NCBI RefSeq assembly: GCF_042651065.1
Contig: NZ_JBHSCH010000014.1
Span: forward strand, 20,583 to 84,582
Origin: Pseudoroseomonas aestuarii
GTDB taxonomy: Bacteria; Pseudomonadota; Alphaproteobacteria; Acetobacterales; Acetobacteraceae
DNA length: 64,000 nucleotides
Direction: 5' to 3'
Positions 17,280-26,037 of the stretch are shown here, piece after piece. The notes under the pieces are model-generated. The model was not told the origin of the DNA, ran no database searches, and saw nothing but the letters and a program-made list of their open reading frames with translations. Within the stretch, counting starts at the first letter, position 1, and every line of letters begins with the position of its first letter. Position numbers and translations under genes: made by a program.

Positions 17280-19169
17280 TTAGCCCGCCAGCCGGGCGGG
17301 GCCTTCCGGCAGCGGCCCGATCGCGGCCAGCCGGGCGGCCTCGGCCTCGGCCACGGGGCGGCCGAACAGCCAGCCCTGGCCGATGTCGCAGCCCATCTCG
17401 GCCAGCCGCGTGGCGGTGCCGGCATCCTCGATGCCCTCGGCCACGGCGGGCAGGCCCAGGCTGTGGCTGAGGCCGATGACGGCGGCGACGATCTTGCTGC
17501 TCTCGCTGCTCTGCGTCATGTCGCGGATGAAGTCGCGGTCCACCTTGATCTTGTCGAAGGGCAGGGCGCGCAGGTGGCGCAGGCTGGAATAGCCGGTGCC
17601 GAAATCATCGAGCGAGAGCTTGATGCCCAGCGCCTTCAGCGCGCCCAGCAGCTCCCGCGCCAGGTCGAAATTCTCCACCAGCGCGCTCTCGGTCAGCTCG
17701 ATCTCCAGCCGGGCGGGGGGCAGGCCGCTTTCGGCCAGCGCTTCGGCCACCATGGCGGGCAGGGTGCGGTCGCGCAGCTGCAGGGGGGAGACGTTCACCG
17801 CCAGCACCAGCGGCGCCGGCCAGGCGGCGGCGGCGCGGCAGGCGCGGCGCAGCAACTGCCGGGTCAGCGGGCCGATCAGCCCCGTCTCCTCGGCCAGCGG
17901 GATGAAGCGGTCCGGCGGCACCAGGCCATGGACCGGGTGCGGCCAGCGCGCCAGCATCTCGAACCCGATCAGCCGCCCCGACCCGCCGGGCGCGGCGCCG
18001 AGCGCCACGAGCGGCTGGAAGTGCGGCACCAGCGCCTCCGCCGCGATGGCGCGGCGCAGCTCCGCCTCCAGCGCCAGCCGCGCCCGCATCCGCTGGTCCA
18101 TCTCCGCCTCGAAGATGCGGATGCCGCCGCGTCCCTCGGCCTTGGCGCGGTACATGGCGAGGTCGGCGCGGCGCAGCGCCTCCTCGGGCGGGCAGGGGCC
18201 GCCGTGGAGGATGGCGATGCCCAGGCTGGCGCCCACCTGCACCTGCCGGTCTGCCTCCCCGCCGCCCTGCTCCTCCAGGACGAAGGGCTGCTCCAGCGCG
18301 GTGGCGACGCGGCGTGCCAGCCGGGCGGCGGTGTCGGCGGCGCCCGCGGCGTCCGGCCCCCCCGCCTCCAGCGTGGCGAGGATGACGAACTCGTCGCCCC
18401 CCAGCCGCGCCACCATGTCCTCCGGCCGCGCCAGCGCCGCCAGCCGCCCGGCCGCCGCCTGCAGCAGGCGGTCGCCGGTGGCGTGGCCGTGCAGGTCGTT
18501 GACGGGCTTGAAGCGGTCGAGGTCGATCAGCAGCACGGCCACGGCCTCCGCAGCCCCGTGCGACTCGAGCCGCAGGGCCAGCGCCTCCATCAGCCGGCGC
18601 CGGTTGGGCAGGCCGGTCAGCGGGTCCACCACGGCGAGGTGGCGGGACAGCGCTTCCGCCCGGCGCCGCCGGGCGGCCTCCCGCCGCGCATCCTGCAGGC
18701 GGCGCAGGGCGTAGGCGGTGCAGGCGAAGGGCAGCACGAGCAGGGCGGTGAGCCATTCGTCGATCTCCCACGCCTCATGCGCCGCGACGAAGGCGACCAG
18801 CGCCTCGAAGGCGTCGAGGCGGAGGCAGAGCGCGGTGGTGACGAGGTAGGCCAGCAGGACAACGGCAAGATCCCGCGTCTCCCGCCGCAGCCGCCGCCAG
18901 CGGGCGCGCAGCGCGCGGCGGGCCTCCACTCTCCCGGCTTGCCTTCTCCCGGCTTCCGCCCCGCCGGCTTCCGCTACTCCAGCCTCCGCTTCCCCGGCCT
19001 CCGCTTCCCCGGCCTCCGCTTCCCCGGTCTTCGCTTCCCTGGTCTTCGCTTCCCTGGTCTTCGCTTCCCTGGGGCGCTCCGGCCCGGCCGCGGCCGCCGC
19101 CTTCCAGGGCGGGCGGGGGCGGGCCGGGCTTGAGGCGGTCCGTGGGTTTTCGGGCGGGGCGGGATACAT
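17280..19169 (-). CDS. membrane-anchored GGDEF-EAL cyclic-di-GMP protein
   Basis: This is a 629-residue protein. Order: a repetitive charged N-terminus of about 90 residues (EAKTR and EAEAG repeats), two membrane helices (about 98-120 and 140-156), a GGDEF domain (DPLTGLPNRR, DLDRFKPVND, GGDEF intact) and an EAL domain. The EAL signature reads EMLAR, keeping the metal-binding Glu, and ELTES, DDFGTGYSS, KVDRDF and AEGIED are all present, so both cyclase and phosphodiesterase activity are possible. There is no sensor domain besides the membrane part. It is divergent from cheZ. Confidence 0.93.
   Translation of the reverse strand: MYPAPPENPRTASSPARPRPPWKAAAAAGPERPREAKTREAKTREAKTGEAEAGEAEAGEAEAGVAEAGGAEAGRRQAGRVEARRALRARWRRLRRETRDLAVVLLAYLVTTALCLRLDAFEALVAFVAAHEAWEIDEWLTALLVLPFACTAYALRRLQDARREAARRRRAEALSRHLAVVDPLTGLPNRRRLMEALALRLESHGAAEAVAVLLIDLDRFKPVNDLHGHATGDRLLQAAAGRLAALARPEDMVARLGGDEFVILATLEAGGPDAAGAADTAARLARRVATALEQPFVLEEQGGGEADRQVQVGASLGIAILHGGPCPPEEALRRADLAMYRAKAEGRGGIRIFEAEMDQRMRARLALEAELRRAIAAEALVPHFQPLVALGAAPGGSGRLIGFEMLARWPHPVHGLVPPDRFIPLAEETGLIGPLTRQLLRRACRAAAAWPAPLVLAVNVSPLQLRDRTLPAMVAEALAESGLPPARLEIELTESALVENFDLARELLGALKALGIKLSLDDFGTGYSSLRHLRALPFDKIKVDRDFIRDMTQSSESSKIVAAVIGLSHSLGLPAVAEGIEDAGTATRLAEMGCDIGQGWLFGRPVAEAEAARLAAIGPLPEGPARLAG
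18979..19068 (-). repeat. six 15-bp tandem repeats encoding the charged N-terminus of the GGDEF-EAL protein
   Basis: Six 15-base units (18979-18993, 18994-19008, 19009-19023, 19024-19038, 19039-19053, 19054-19068) differ by a few substitutions and fall into two subtypes. They encode pentapeptides EAEAG and EAKT(R/G). The unit length keeps the frame, so copy number can vary without breaking the gene. Confidence 0.88.
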
Positions 19170-19299
19170 CGTCCCAGGCTAGGGCGCCGAAGCTAATGCT
19201 TCGTGACGAAGGCGCCGCCGCGCGAGGCGCGACGCCATAAGGGTTTGTTCACCATCGCCGCGCCACAAGGCCGGATGCACCGTCGCGCCGGAGTTCACG

Positions 19300-20034
19300 A
19301 TGGATGACCAGACCAGCATCGCGCCCGTCAGCCCCAGCCCCGCGGAGGCCGCCGACGGGCTGGGCGCCGCCCTGCGCGCCGCCCTACAGGAGGAGATGGG
19401 GCCGCTCTTCAAGGAGCTGCGCGTCTTCGTCGACCGGCGCATCGCCGAGCTGAGCGCCGAGGTCGCCGCCACCTCCGACATGGCCGACATGGCGGAGGAG
19501 AAGATCTCGCAGAAGCTGGGGCTGGTGCACGAGCAGATCGCCAAGCTCGTCGCCATTCCCGCCGCCAGCACCCGTAACAGCGGGCTGGAGCTGGAGGCGG
19601 TGGTGCAGGCCACCGAGACGGCGGCCAACACCATCATGGAGGCCACCGAGGCCATCCAGAGCTGGATCAGCAGCGGCCAGAAGGACCAGGCCTCGATCGA
19701 GGCGCTGTCCGCCCGGGTGAACTCGATCTTCGAGGCGTGCAGCTTCCAGGACATCACCGGCCAGCGCATCCGCCGCGCCATCCAGCATCTGCAGCAGGTG
19801 GAGACCATGCTGGAGCAGATCGTGCCCGGCGTCAGCGCCGCGACCGACGCGATGGTGCCGCAGGTGAAGGTGCAGGCGCAGATGCGCACCACCAGCGATG
19901 CCGCCCAGGCCACGCCCGACCTGTCGCAGGACGCGATCGATGCGCTGCTGAACGGCGCCGGCGCCGCGCCGGCCGCCGCGCCGGCCGCCGCGCCGATGTC
20001 GCAGGCGGAGATCGACGCGCTGTTGAACGGCTGA
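19300..20034 (+). CDS. cheZ: CheZ-family chemotaxis phosphatase with two C-terminal FliM-like peptides
   Basis: This 244-residue protein dephosphorylates CheY-P to set flagellar switching. The core helical hairpin covers residues about 60-185, with the catalytic region ACSFQDITGQRIRR (Gln and Asp conserved). The Ala-rich C-terminus carries LSQDAIDALLNG and, after a 16-residue Ala/Pro linker, MSQAEIDALLNG as the very last residues. These resemble the CheY-binding N-terminal peptide of FliM. No other chemotaxis gene is nearby. The ATG at 19300 follows a CGGAG site. Confidence 0.88.
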   Translation: MDDQTSIAPVSPSPAEAADGLGAALRAALQEEMGPLFKELRVFVDRRIAELSAEVAATSDMADMAEEKISQKLGLVHEQIAKLVAIPAASTRNSGLELEAVVQATETAANTIMEATEAIQSWISSGQKDQASIEALSARVNSIFEACSFQDITGQRIRRAIQHLQQVETMLEQIVPGVSAATDAMVPQVKVQAQMRTTSDAAQATPDLSQDAIDALLNGAGAAPAAAPAAAPMSQAEIDALLNG

Positions 20035-20114
20035 GGCGGAAGGGGGCAGGCGCCGGGGGTGGCCCCGTGGGGCGGACCCACTGGGCGGCCCCACTTTGGG
20101 TCGGCGGGCTGCGG

Positions 20115-20190
20115 TTCAGCCCGCCCCATATTCAGCCGGCCCCCTATCAGCCGGCCCCATATTCAGCCGGCGCCGATTTCAGCCGGCGCC
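20115..20190. repeat. five 16-bp tandem repeats in an intergenic region
   Basis: Units beginning TTCAGCC(C/G)GCC repeat with a 15-16 base period from 20115 to 20190, between cheZ and the Bug protein gene, which converge here. No open frame uses them. The units could pair with each other poorly; a terminator role is possible but unproven. Confidence 0.8.
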
Positions 20191-20207
20191 GTTGCGGCGG
20201 GCCCGGC

Positions 20208-21194
20208 TCAGTCCAGCCGCGCGCCGGAGACGCGGACCACTTCCTTCCACTTGGCGTTCTCCTGCTGGATGAAGGCGCTGAACGCCTCCGGCCCGAGCGG
20301 CCGCGGCTCGCTGCCGATGTCGCGCAGCCGGGTCAGCACCGCCGGCTCCTTCAGGATCTCCGCCACATGGCCGGAGATGCGCTCCAGGATCGGGCGCGGC
20401 GTGCGGGCCGGCGCCTGCAGGCCGAACCAGGCCTCGGCCTCGAAGCCCTCCACGCCAAGCTCGGCCACCGTCGGCACGTCCGGCAGGGCGAACCAGCGCG
20501 CCTTGCTCGTCACCGCGAGCGCCCGCAGCCGGCCCTCGTTGATGTGCGGCAGGTAGGGGGGCAGGTTGTCGATCGCCATGTCGATGCGCCCGGCCAGCAG
20601 GTCCGGGATCACCGTGGCGCTGCCGCGGTAGGGCACGTGGATGATGTCGGTGCCGGTGCGGCTCTTGAGCAGCTCGCCGCACATGTGGCCGGAGGTGCCG
20701 TTGCCCGGCGTGCCGTAGGTCAGGGTGCCCTTCTGCGCCTTCGCCTTCTCCAGCAGGTCCTTGAACGTCTTGAGCGGGCTGTCGGCCGGCACGGTGACGA
20801 CGTTGGCCAGCGAGTTCACCAGCGCCAGCTCGGTCAGCGCCGAGACCTGGTAGGGCATGTTGGAGTAGAGGAACTGGTTGATGCTGGCGGTGCCGATGGT
20901 GCACATCAGCAGGGTGTGGCCGTCCGGGTCGGCCTTGGCCACCATGTCGGAGCCCAGCATGCCGCCGGCGCCCGGGCGGTTGTCCACCACCACCGGCTGG
21001 CCCAGCATGGCCGAGAGGCGCTCCGCCACCACGCGCGCCGTCACATCCGTGGCGCCGCCGCCGGGGAAGGGCACCACCAGCCGGACCGCGCGGTTGGGGA
21101 AGGTGGTCTGGGCACGCAGCAGGCCGGGCCTGGCGAGCAGGGGAGCGGCGAGCAGGCCGGAACCGGCCAGGACGAGGCGGCGAGACAGCGTCAT
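20208..21194 (-). CDS. Bug/TTT family substrate-binding protein
   Basis: This 328-residue TctC-type protein has a signal peptide (SRRLVLAGSGLLAAPLL), VRLVVPFPGGGATDVTAR, DNRPGAGGMLGSDMVAKADPDG, HVPYRGSATVIPDLLAGRIDMAIDNLP and EAWFGLQAPARTP. No membrane components are adjacent. It is one of two Bug genes in tandem, upstream gene ending 186 bases away, and the two differ enough to bind different ligands. ATG 21194 begins the signal peptide. Confidence 0.93.
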   Translation of the reverse strand: MTLSRRLVLAGSGLLAAPLLARPGLLRAQTTFPNRAVRLVVPFPGGGATDVTARVVAERLSAMLGQPVVVDNRPGAGGMLGSDMVAKADPDGHTLLMCTIGTASINQFLYSNMPYQVSALTELALVNSLANVVTVPADSPLKTFKDLLEKAKAQKGTLTYGTPGNGTSGHMCGELLKSRTGTDIIHVPYRGSATVIPDLLAGRIDMAIDNLPPYLPHINEGRLRALAVTSKARWFALPDVPTVAELGVEGFEAEAWFGLQAPARTPRPILERISGHVAEILKEPAVLTRLRDIGSEPRPLGPEAFSAFIQQENAKWKEVVRVSGARLD

Positions 21195-21380
21195 TGCGCA
21201 TCCTTCGAGAACGTTTGCAGGCCCAGCTAGACCAGCGGGGGCGGCGTTGCAACCCGCAGGGGGGCCGCCGGTTGCCGGAACCGGGGCCGGCCGGAGCCTC
21301 CCCGGCCCGCCCCGGTTCATGCCAGATCCCGCGCAGAGGAGCCCGCGCCCGGATGGCGCCGCGCTCCGCGGGGTTCGGGA

Positions 21381-22400
21381 TCAGTCCACCTTGGCGCCGG
21401 AGCGGCGCACCACCTCGGCCCATTTCTTCACCTCGGTGGCGACGAAGGCCTCGTAGGCCTCGGGGCTGGTGCCGCCGCCGGGGATCAGGTCGGGCTTCAT
21501 GCCGCCGAGATCGGCGAGCTTGGCCCAGGTCTCCGGCTCGCCCACCACCGCGTTGATCTCGGCGCCGAGCTTCTGGACGATGGGCTTCGGCGTGCGCGCC
21601 GGCGCCTGCACGCCGAACCAGCCGGTGGCCTCCACGCCGGGGTAGCCGGCCTCGGCGGTGGTCGGCACGTCGGGCAGGGCGGCGCTGCGGGTGGCGGTGG
21701 TGACGGCGAGCGCGCGCAGCCGCCCGTCGCGGATATGGCCGATGGCGGAGGGCAAATTGTCCACACCCACCTCGATGCGGCCGGCCATGATCTCGGCCAG
21801 CATGGGGCCCGCGCCGCGGAAGGGCACATGCGTCATCTGGATGCCGGCCTCCAGCTTCAGCAGCTCGCCCGTCATGTGCAGCGAGGTGCCGGCGCCGGAG
21901 GAGCCGTGGTTGAGCTGGCCGGGCTTCGACTTCGCCAGCGCCACCAGCTCGGCCAGCGTCTTCACCGGCAGGTTGTTGGTGACGAAGATGACGTTGGGCA
22001 CGCGGATCAGCAGCCCGACATTGGCGAGGTCGGACGGCTTGTAGGGGATCTGCCCCTCGTACAGCGCGTAGTTGATGGCGCCGGAGGAGACGGTCTGCAT
22101 CAGGATGGTGTAGCCGTCCGGATCCGCCTTGGCGACGACGTCGGAGCCGATGTTGCCGCCGGCGCCGGCGCGGTTCTCCACCGGGAAGGGCTGGCCGAGG
22201 CGCTGCTGCAGCCGCGCCGCCAGGATGCGCGCCGCGATGTCCGTGGTGCCGGCGGGGACGAAGGGCACGATCAGCCGCACCGGTCGGTTCGGCCAGTTCC
22301 CGGCATCCTGCGCGGCGGCGTGGCGGGGCAGGGCGGCGAGCGGCAGGCTGGCGGCGCCCAGGGCGGTGCCCAGCAGGGCGCGGCGGTGCATGTGCGGCAT
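21381..22400 (-). CDS. Bug/TTT family substrate-binding protein
   Basis: This 339-residue periplasmic protein has a signal peptide (HRRALLGTALGAASLPLAAL), VRLIVPFVPAGTTDIAAR, ENRAGAGGNIGSDVVAKADPDG, THVPFRGAGPMLAEIMAGRIEVGVDNLP and GWFGVQAPARTP. It follows the peptide-type binding protein gene on the same strand after 117 bases and probably belongs to the same transport/catabolic locus as the amidohydrolase at 24116. Confidence 0.93.
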   Translation of the reverse strand: MPHMHRRALLGTALGAASLPLAALPRHAAAQDAGNWPNRPVRLIVPFVPAGTTDIAARILAARLQQRLGQPFPVENRAGAGGNIGSDVVAKADPDGYTILMQTVSSGAINYALYEGQIPYKPSDLANVGLLIRVPNVIFVTNNLPVKTLAELVALAKSKPGQLNHGSSGAGTSLHMTGELLKLEAGIQMTHVPFRGAGPMLAEIMAGRIEVGVDNLPSAIGHIRDGRLRALAVTTATRSAALPDVPTTAEAGYPGVEATGWFGVQAPARTPKPIVQKLGAEINAVVGEPETWAKLADLGGMKPDLIPGGGTSPEAYEAFVATEVKKWAEVVRRSGAKVD

Positions 22401-22517
22401 GATCGTCTCCTCGCGGTGGCCGGCATCCGGTGCGCCGGCCTTGTCCGCCCTCGTTCATGTCGCATTCCGATCGGCCGGGGCAAGCCCTTGCGGCGCAGCC
22501 CCGGCCCGTTTGCGCGC

Positions 22518-24119
22518 TCAGCGCGCGGCGCGCACCTCGGTGGCCAGGGTCTGCTCGTCCACGCGCGGCACGTAGGTGAGGCCGCGGCGCAGGCCCCACA
22601 CGCTCTTCTGCGTGTGCAGCGGGATCAGCGCCACGTCCTCCATGGCCAGCGTCATCGCCTGGCGGTGCAGCCGCTCGCGCGCGCCCTCGTCGAGCGTGGC
22701 GAGGCCCTCGGCCGTCAGCCGGTCCATCTCCGGGTTGCTGTAGCGGCCGTAGTTGGACAGGCCGAGCCCGCTCTCCGGCGTGCGGGTGCCGAGGATGGCG
22801 CGCAGCGAGGTGGAGGGCTCGCCCAGGCTGTTGCTCCAGCCGAGCAGGTAGGCCGAGGCCTCGGAGCGGTTCAGCCGGCCGATCAGCGTGGCCAGGGGCT
22901 GCGCGTCCACCTGCGTCTTCACGCCGATGCGCGTCCACATCTGCGCCACCACCTGCAGGATTTGCGCGTCGTTCACGTAGCGGTCGTTCGGGCCGCGCAG
23001 GGTGACGCTGAAGCCCTTCGGGTAGCCGGCCTCGGCCAGCAGGGTGCGGGCGCGGTTCACGTCATAGGCCGGCACGGGGATGGCGGGCTCGTGGCCGAAG
23101 GCGCCCGGCGGCATGAACTGCCCGGCCGGCACGGCGGCCCCCTCCATCACCCGCTGCACGATGGCGGGGCGGTTGATGGCGATGGAGAGCGCCTCGCGCA
23201 CGCGCCTGTCCTGCAGCGGGTTGCGCTCCAGCTTCTCGCCCTCCGGCCCGGTGATGTCGGGCGAGACGGCGCGGAACACGTCGAGGCCGAGGAAGATCAG
23301 CCGCAGGCTGGTGCCCTCCACCACCGAGACGCGGTTGTCGGCGCGCAGCTTGGCGATGTCGGGCGTCGGCACGTTGTCGATCATCGCCACGTCGCCCGAG
23401 AGCAGGGCGGCGACGCGCGGGCCGGAATTGGTGATGATGCGGTAGTCCACCTTCTCCCACTCGGGCCTGGCGCCCCAGTAGGCGTCGTTGCGCACCATCT
23501 CCACCCGGTCGTTCGGCGCGTAGCGGACGAAGCGGAACGGCCCGGTGCCCACCGCCACATCGGCGCTGTTGAAGGCGGCGGAGGCGACGCCCTCGCCCAG
23601 GCTGCGCGGGATGATGAAGATCTGCGACAGGTCGTTCGGCAGCAGCGGGTAGGGCTTGGCGGTCTTCAGCCGGACGGTGCGGTCATCCACCACCTCCACG
23701 CCGGTGATGGCGCGGGTGTAGACGGCGAAGGAACTCGGGCTCTGCACCGTCGGCACGCGCCGGATGGAGAAGGCCACGTCCTCGGCGGTGAGGGGCGCGC
23801 CGTTGTGGAACTTCACCCCCGGCCGCAGCGTGAACTCCCAGGTGGTGTCGTCCACCAGCTTCCAGGATTCCGCCAGGCTGGGGCGGATGCGGGCGTTCTC
23901 GTCGCGCTGCGTCAGCGCCTCGAACATGTGCGCCGAGAGCATGATGCTCGGCGTCAGCGTGTAGTAGTGCGGGTCGATGCTGGCCGGCGGCGCGGAGACG
24001 CCCATGCTCAGCGTCTGCGCGCCGGCCGGGGCGAGGGCGGCGGCGCCGAGCAGCGCGGTGGCGCCCATCAGGACGGCCTTGGGCAGGGTGGCGCGGATGG
24101 CGTGGAAAAGGCGGTTCAT
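22518..24119 (-). CDS. ABC transporter substrate-binding protein, family 5 (dipeptide/oligopeptide type)
   Basis: This 533-residue periplasmic binding protein has a signal peptide (hydrophobic about residues 14-33, ending GAQT), then SIDPHYYTLTP, LAESW, DDTTWEFTLRPGVKF and GTGPFRFVRYAP. It aligns along its length with the protein at 783-2396. Its ATG overlaps the stop of the upstream M20 amidohydrolase (ATGA, 24116-24119), so the binding protein and hydrolase are translationally coupled and likely act on the same amide or peptide. No permease genes are present. Confidence 0.92.
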   Translation of the reverse strand: MNRLFHAIRATLPKAVLMGATALLGAAALAPAGAQTLSMGVSAPPASIDPHYYTLTPSIMLSAHMFEALTQRDENARIRPSLAESWKLVDDTTWEFTLRPGVKFHNGAPLTAEDVAFSIRRVPTVQSPSSFAVYTRAITGVEVVDDRTVRLKTAKPYPLLPNDLSQIFIIPRSLGEGVASAAFNSADVAVGTGPFRFVRYAPNDRVEMVRNDAYWGARPEWEKVDYRIITNSGPRVAALLSGDVAMIDNVPTPDIAKLRADNRVSVVEGTSLRLIFLGLDVFRAVSPDITGPEGEKLERNPLQDRRVREALSIAINRPAIVQRVMEGAAVPAGQFMPPGAFGHEPAIPVPAYDVNRARTLLAEAGYPKGFSVTLRGPNDRYVNDAQILQVVAQMWTRIGVKTQVDAQPLATLIGRLNRSEASAYLLGWSNSLGEPSTSLRAILGTRTPESGLGLSNYGRYSNPEMDRLTAEGLATLDEGARERLHRQAMTLAMEDVALIPLHTQKSVWGLRRGLTYVPRVDEQTLATEVRAAR

Positions 24120-25333
24120 GCGCGGTTCTCCTCGGCGCCGCCGAGCTCCTGCTGCACCAGGCTCGCCCAGTAGGCGGCGCCAAGCGCCAGGATGTCGTCG
24201 TTAAAGTCGTATTGCGGCGTGTGGACGTTGTGGAAACTGCCATCGGCGTTGACGCCGTTGCCGATGCGCATGAACACGCCCGGCTTCTCCTGCAGCATGA
24301 AGGCGAAGTCCTCGCCCCCCGTGCTCATCGGGAACTCGCCGACCTGCGCCTCGCCCACCAGCGCCGCGGCGGCGGCATTGGCCACCGGCACCTTCTCCGG
24401 CGTGTTGACGGTGGGCGGGCAGAGCGCCTCGTAGGTGAACTCGGCGGTGCAGCCATGGGCGGCGGCGAGCGTCTCGGCCAGCGCCTGGAGGCGGGCCTTG
24501 ATGACGGCCTGCGCCTCGGGGCGGAAGTAGCGCGCCGTGCCGCGCACCGTCACCTTGGCCGGCATCACGTTGGGCGAGCCGAAGGTGCCGCCATTGACGT
24601 GGCCGACGGAGAGCGCGGCGCTCTCGGTGGGCTTGAGGTTGCGCGGCAGGATGGTGTGCACGGCGAGCAGGAAGTGGCCGAGCACCACTGTCACGTCGGT
24701 GGCCAGGTGCGGCGCGGCGCCGCCATGCCCGCCCGTGCCCTGGAAGGTGACGCCCCAGAAATCGGCCCCCGCCAGGATCGGGCCCGGGCGCGTCGCGAAC
24801 TGGCCGACCGGCATGCCCGGCGTGTTGTGCATGCCATAGACGGCATCGACCGGGAAGCGCTCGAACAGCCCGTCGCGGATCATCGCGGGGGCGCCGGTGC
24901 CGGCCTCCTCGGCGGGCTGAAAGATGAAGTGCACGGTGCCGGCGAAGTCCGGCTTGCCGGCGAGATACTTCGCCGCACCGAGCAGCATGGTGGTGTGGCC
25001 GTCATGGCCGCAGGCATGCATCTTGCCGGGAACGGTGGAGGCATGGGCGAAGCTGTTCTCCTCCTGGATGAACAGCGCGTCCATGTCGGCGCGCAGGCCG
25101 ATGGCGCGGGGCTGGTTGCTGCCGGCCGCGCGGCTGCCGCGCAGCGTGCCGACAACGCCCGTGCCGCCGATCCCCTCGGTGACCTCGATGCCCCATTCGC
25201 GCAGCTTGGCGGCCACCAGGGCGGCGGTGCGGTGCTCCTCGAAGCGGGTCTCCGGGTGGCGGTGGATGTCGCGGCGGATCTCGGTCAGTTCCGGCTCGTA
25301 GGCCTTGATGTCGTTCAGGACGTCCTGCCGCAT
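24116..25333 (-). CDS. M20D amidohydrolase (hippurate/IAA-amino-acid hydrolase type)
   Basis: This is a 405-residue zinc/manganese hydrolase. The M20D metal motifs are MHACGHDGHT, QPAEEAGTG and the His in GMHNTPGMPVG; the dimer/lid domain has GTGGHGGAAPHLATD, and the late STGGEDFAFM supplies the last ligand region. The family cleaves N-acyl amino acids such as hippurate. There is no signal peptide. It is coupled to the peptide-binding protein gene downstream; the substrate is probably an imported N-acyl or short peptide compound. Confidence 0.93.
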   Translation of the reverse strand: MRQDVLNDIKAYEPELTEIRRDIHRHPETRFEEHRTAALVAAKLREWGIEVTEGIGGTGVVGTLRGSRAAGSNQPRAIGLRADMDALFIQEENSFAHASTVPGKMHACGHDGHTTMLLGAAKYLAGKPDFAGTVHFIFQPAEEAGTGAPAMIRDGLFERFPVDAVYGMHNTPGMPVGQFATRPGPILAGADFWGVTFQGTGGHGGAAPHLATDVTVVLGHFLLAVHTILPRNLKPTESAALSVGHVNGGTFGSPNVMPAKVTVRGTARYFRPEAQAVIKARLQALAETLAAAHGCTAEFTYEALCPPTVNTPEKVPVANAAAAALVGEAQVGEFPMSTGGEDFAFMLQEKPGVFMRIGNGVNADGSFHNVHTPQYDFNDDILALGAAYWASLVQQELGGAEENRA

Positions 25334-25504
25334 CGGTTCGCTCCCTCCCTGGGGTCTGTGCGCGTGGGCTGCGTGTGGGGGCAGGCAAACTGCGGCCCGG
25401 CCCGGCGGCGGTCAACCACCGGCAGGCGGGGGGCGGGCATTCTGTGGACGATTGTCCAGCATGATGGAAGAATGGTTTCCCTCCCCAACCGGATGCGCCC
25501 GACC

Positions 25505-26008
25505 ATGCCCGAGATCCGCCCCGAGATACGCGACGCCACCGAGGCCGACCTGCCCGCCATCCTGGCCATCCTGAACCAGGCCATCCGCGAGACCACCGCC
25601 ATCTGGCACACCGCCGAGGCGACGCCGGAGGCGCGGCTGGCCTGGCTGCGGGAGCGGCAGGGGCGTGGCCTGCCGGTGCTGGTGGCGGTCGATGGCGGGG
25701 TGGTGCGCGGCTTCGCCAGCTATGGCGATTTCCGCCCCTTCGCCGGCTACGCGGCCACGGTGGAGCACTCGGTCTATGTAGACCCGGCGGCGCAGGGGAA
25801 GGGGATCGGCCGCGCGCTGCTGGAGGCGCTGGTGGCGCACGCCCAAGGAGCGGGGCTGCATGTGATGGTGGGCGCCATCGAGGCCGGCAACGCCGCCTCC
25901 GTCGCCCTGCACCGCAAGGCGGGGTTCGAGGAGGCGGGGGTGCTGCGCGAGGTCGGCCGCAAGTTCGACCGCTGGCTCGACCTGCTGTTCATGACACGGC
26001 GGCTGTAG
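25505..26008 (+). CDS. GNAT N-acetyltransferase, phosphinothricin-acetyltransferase-like
   Basis: This 167-residue acetyl-CoA-dependent acyltransferase has IRDATEADLPAILAILNQAI, the motif-A loop PAAQGKGIGRALLEAL and HRKAGF, the pattern of the Pat/Bar/MddA group that acetylates phosphinothricin or methionine sulfone/sulfoximine. ATG 25493 is an in-frame start four codons upstream. A second member is encoded at 53138-53683. It stands alone, divergent from the M20D gene. Confidence 0.9.
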   Translation: MPEIRPEIRDATEADLPAILAILNQAIRETTAIWHTAEATPEARLAWLRERQGRGLPVLVAVDGGVVRGFASYGDFRPFAGYAATVEHSVYVDPAAQGKGIGRALLEALVAHAQGAGLHVMVGAIEAGNAASVALHRKAGFEEAGVLREVGRKFDRWLDLLFMTRRL

Positions 26009-26037
26009 GCCCGCCGCGCGGTCTTTCAGCCCGCCGA

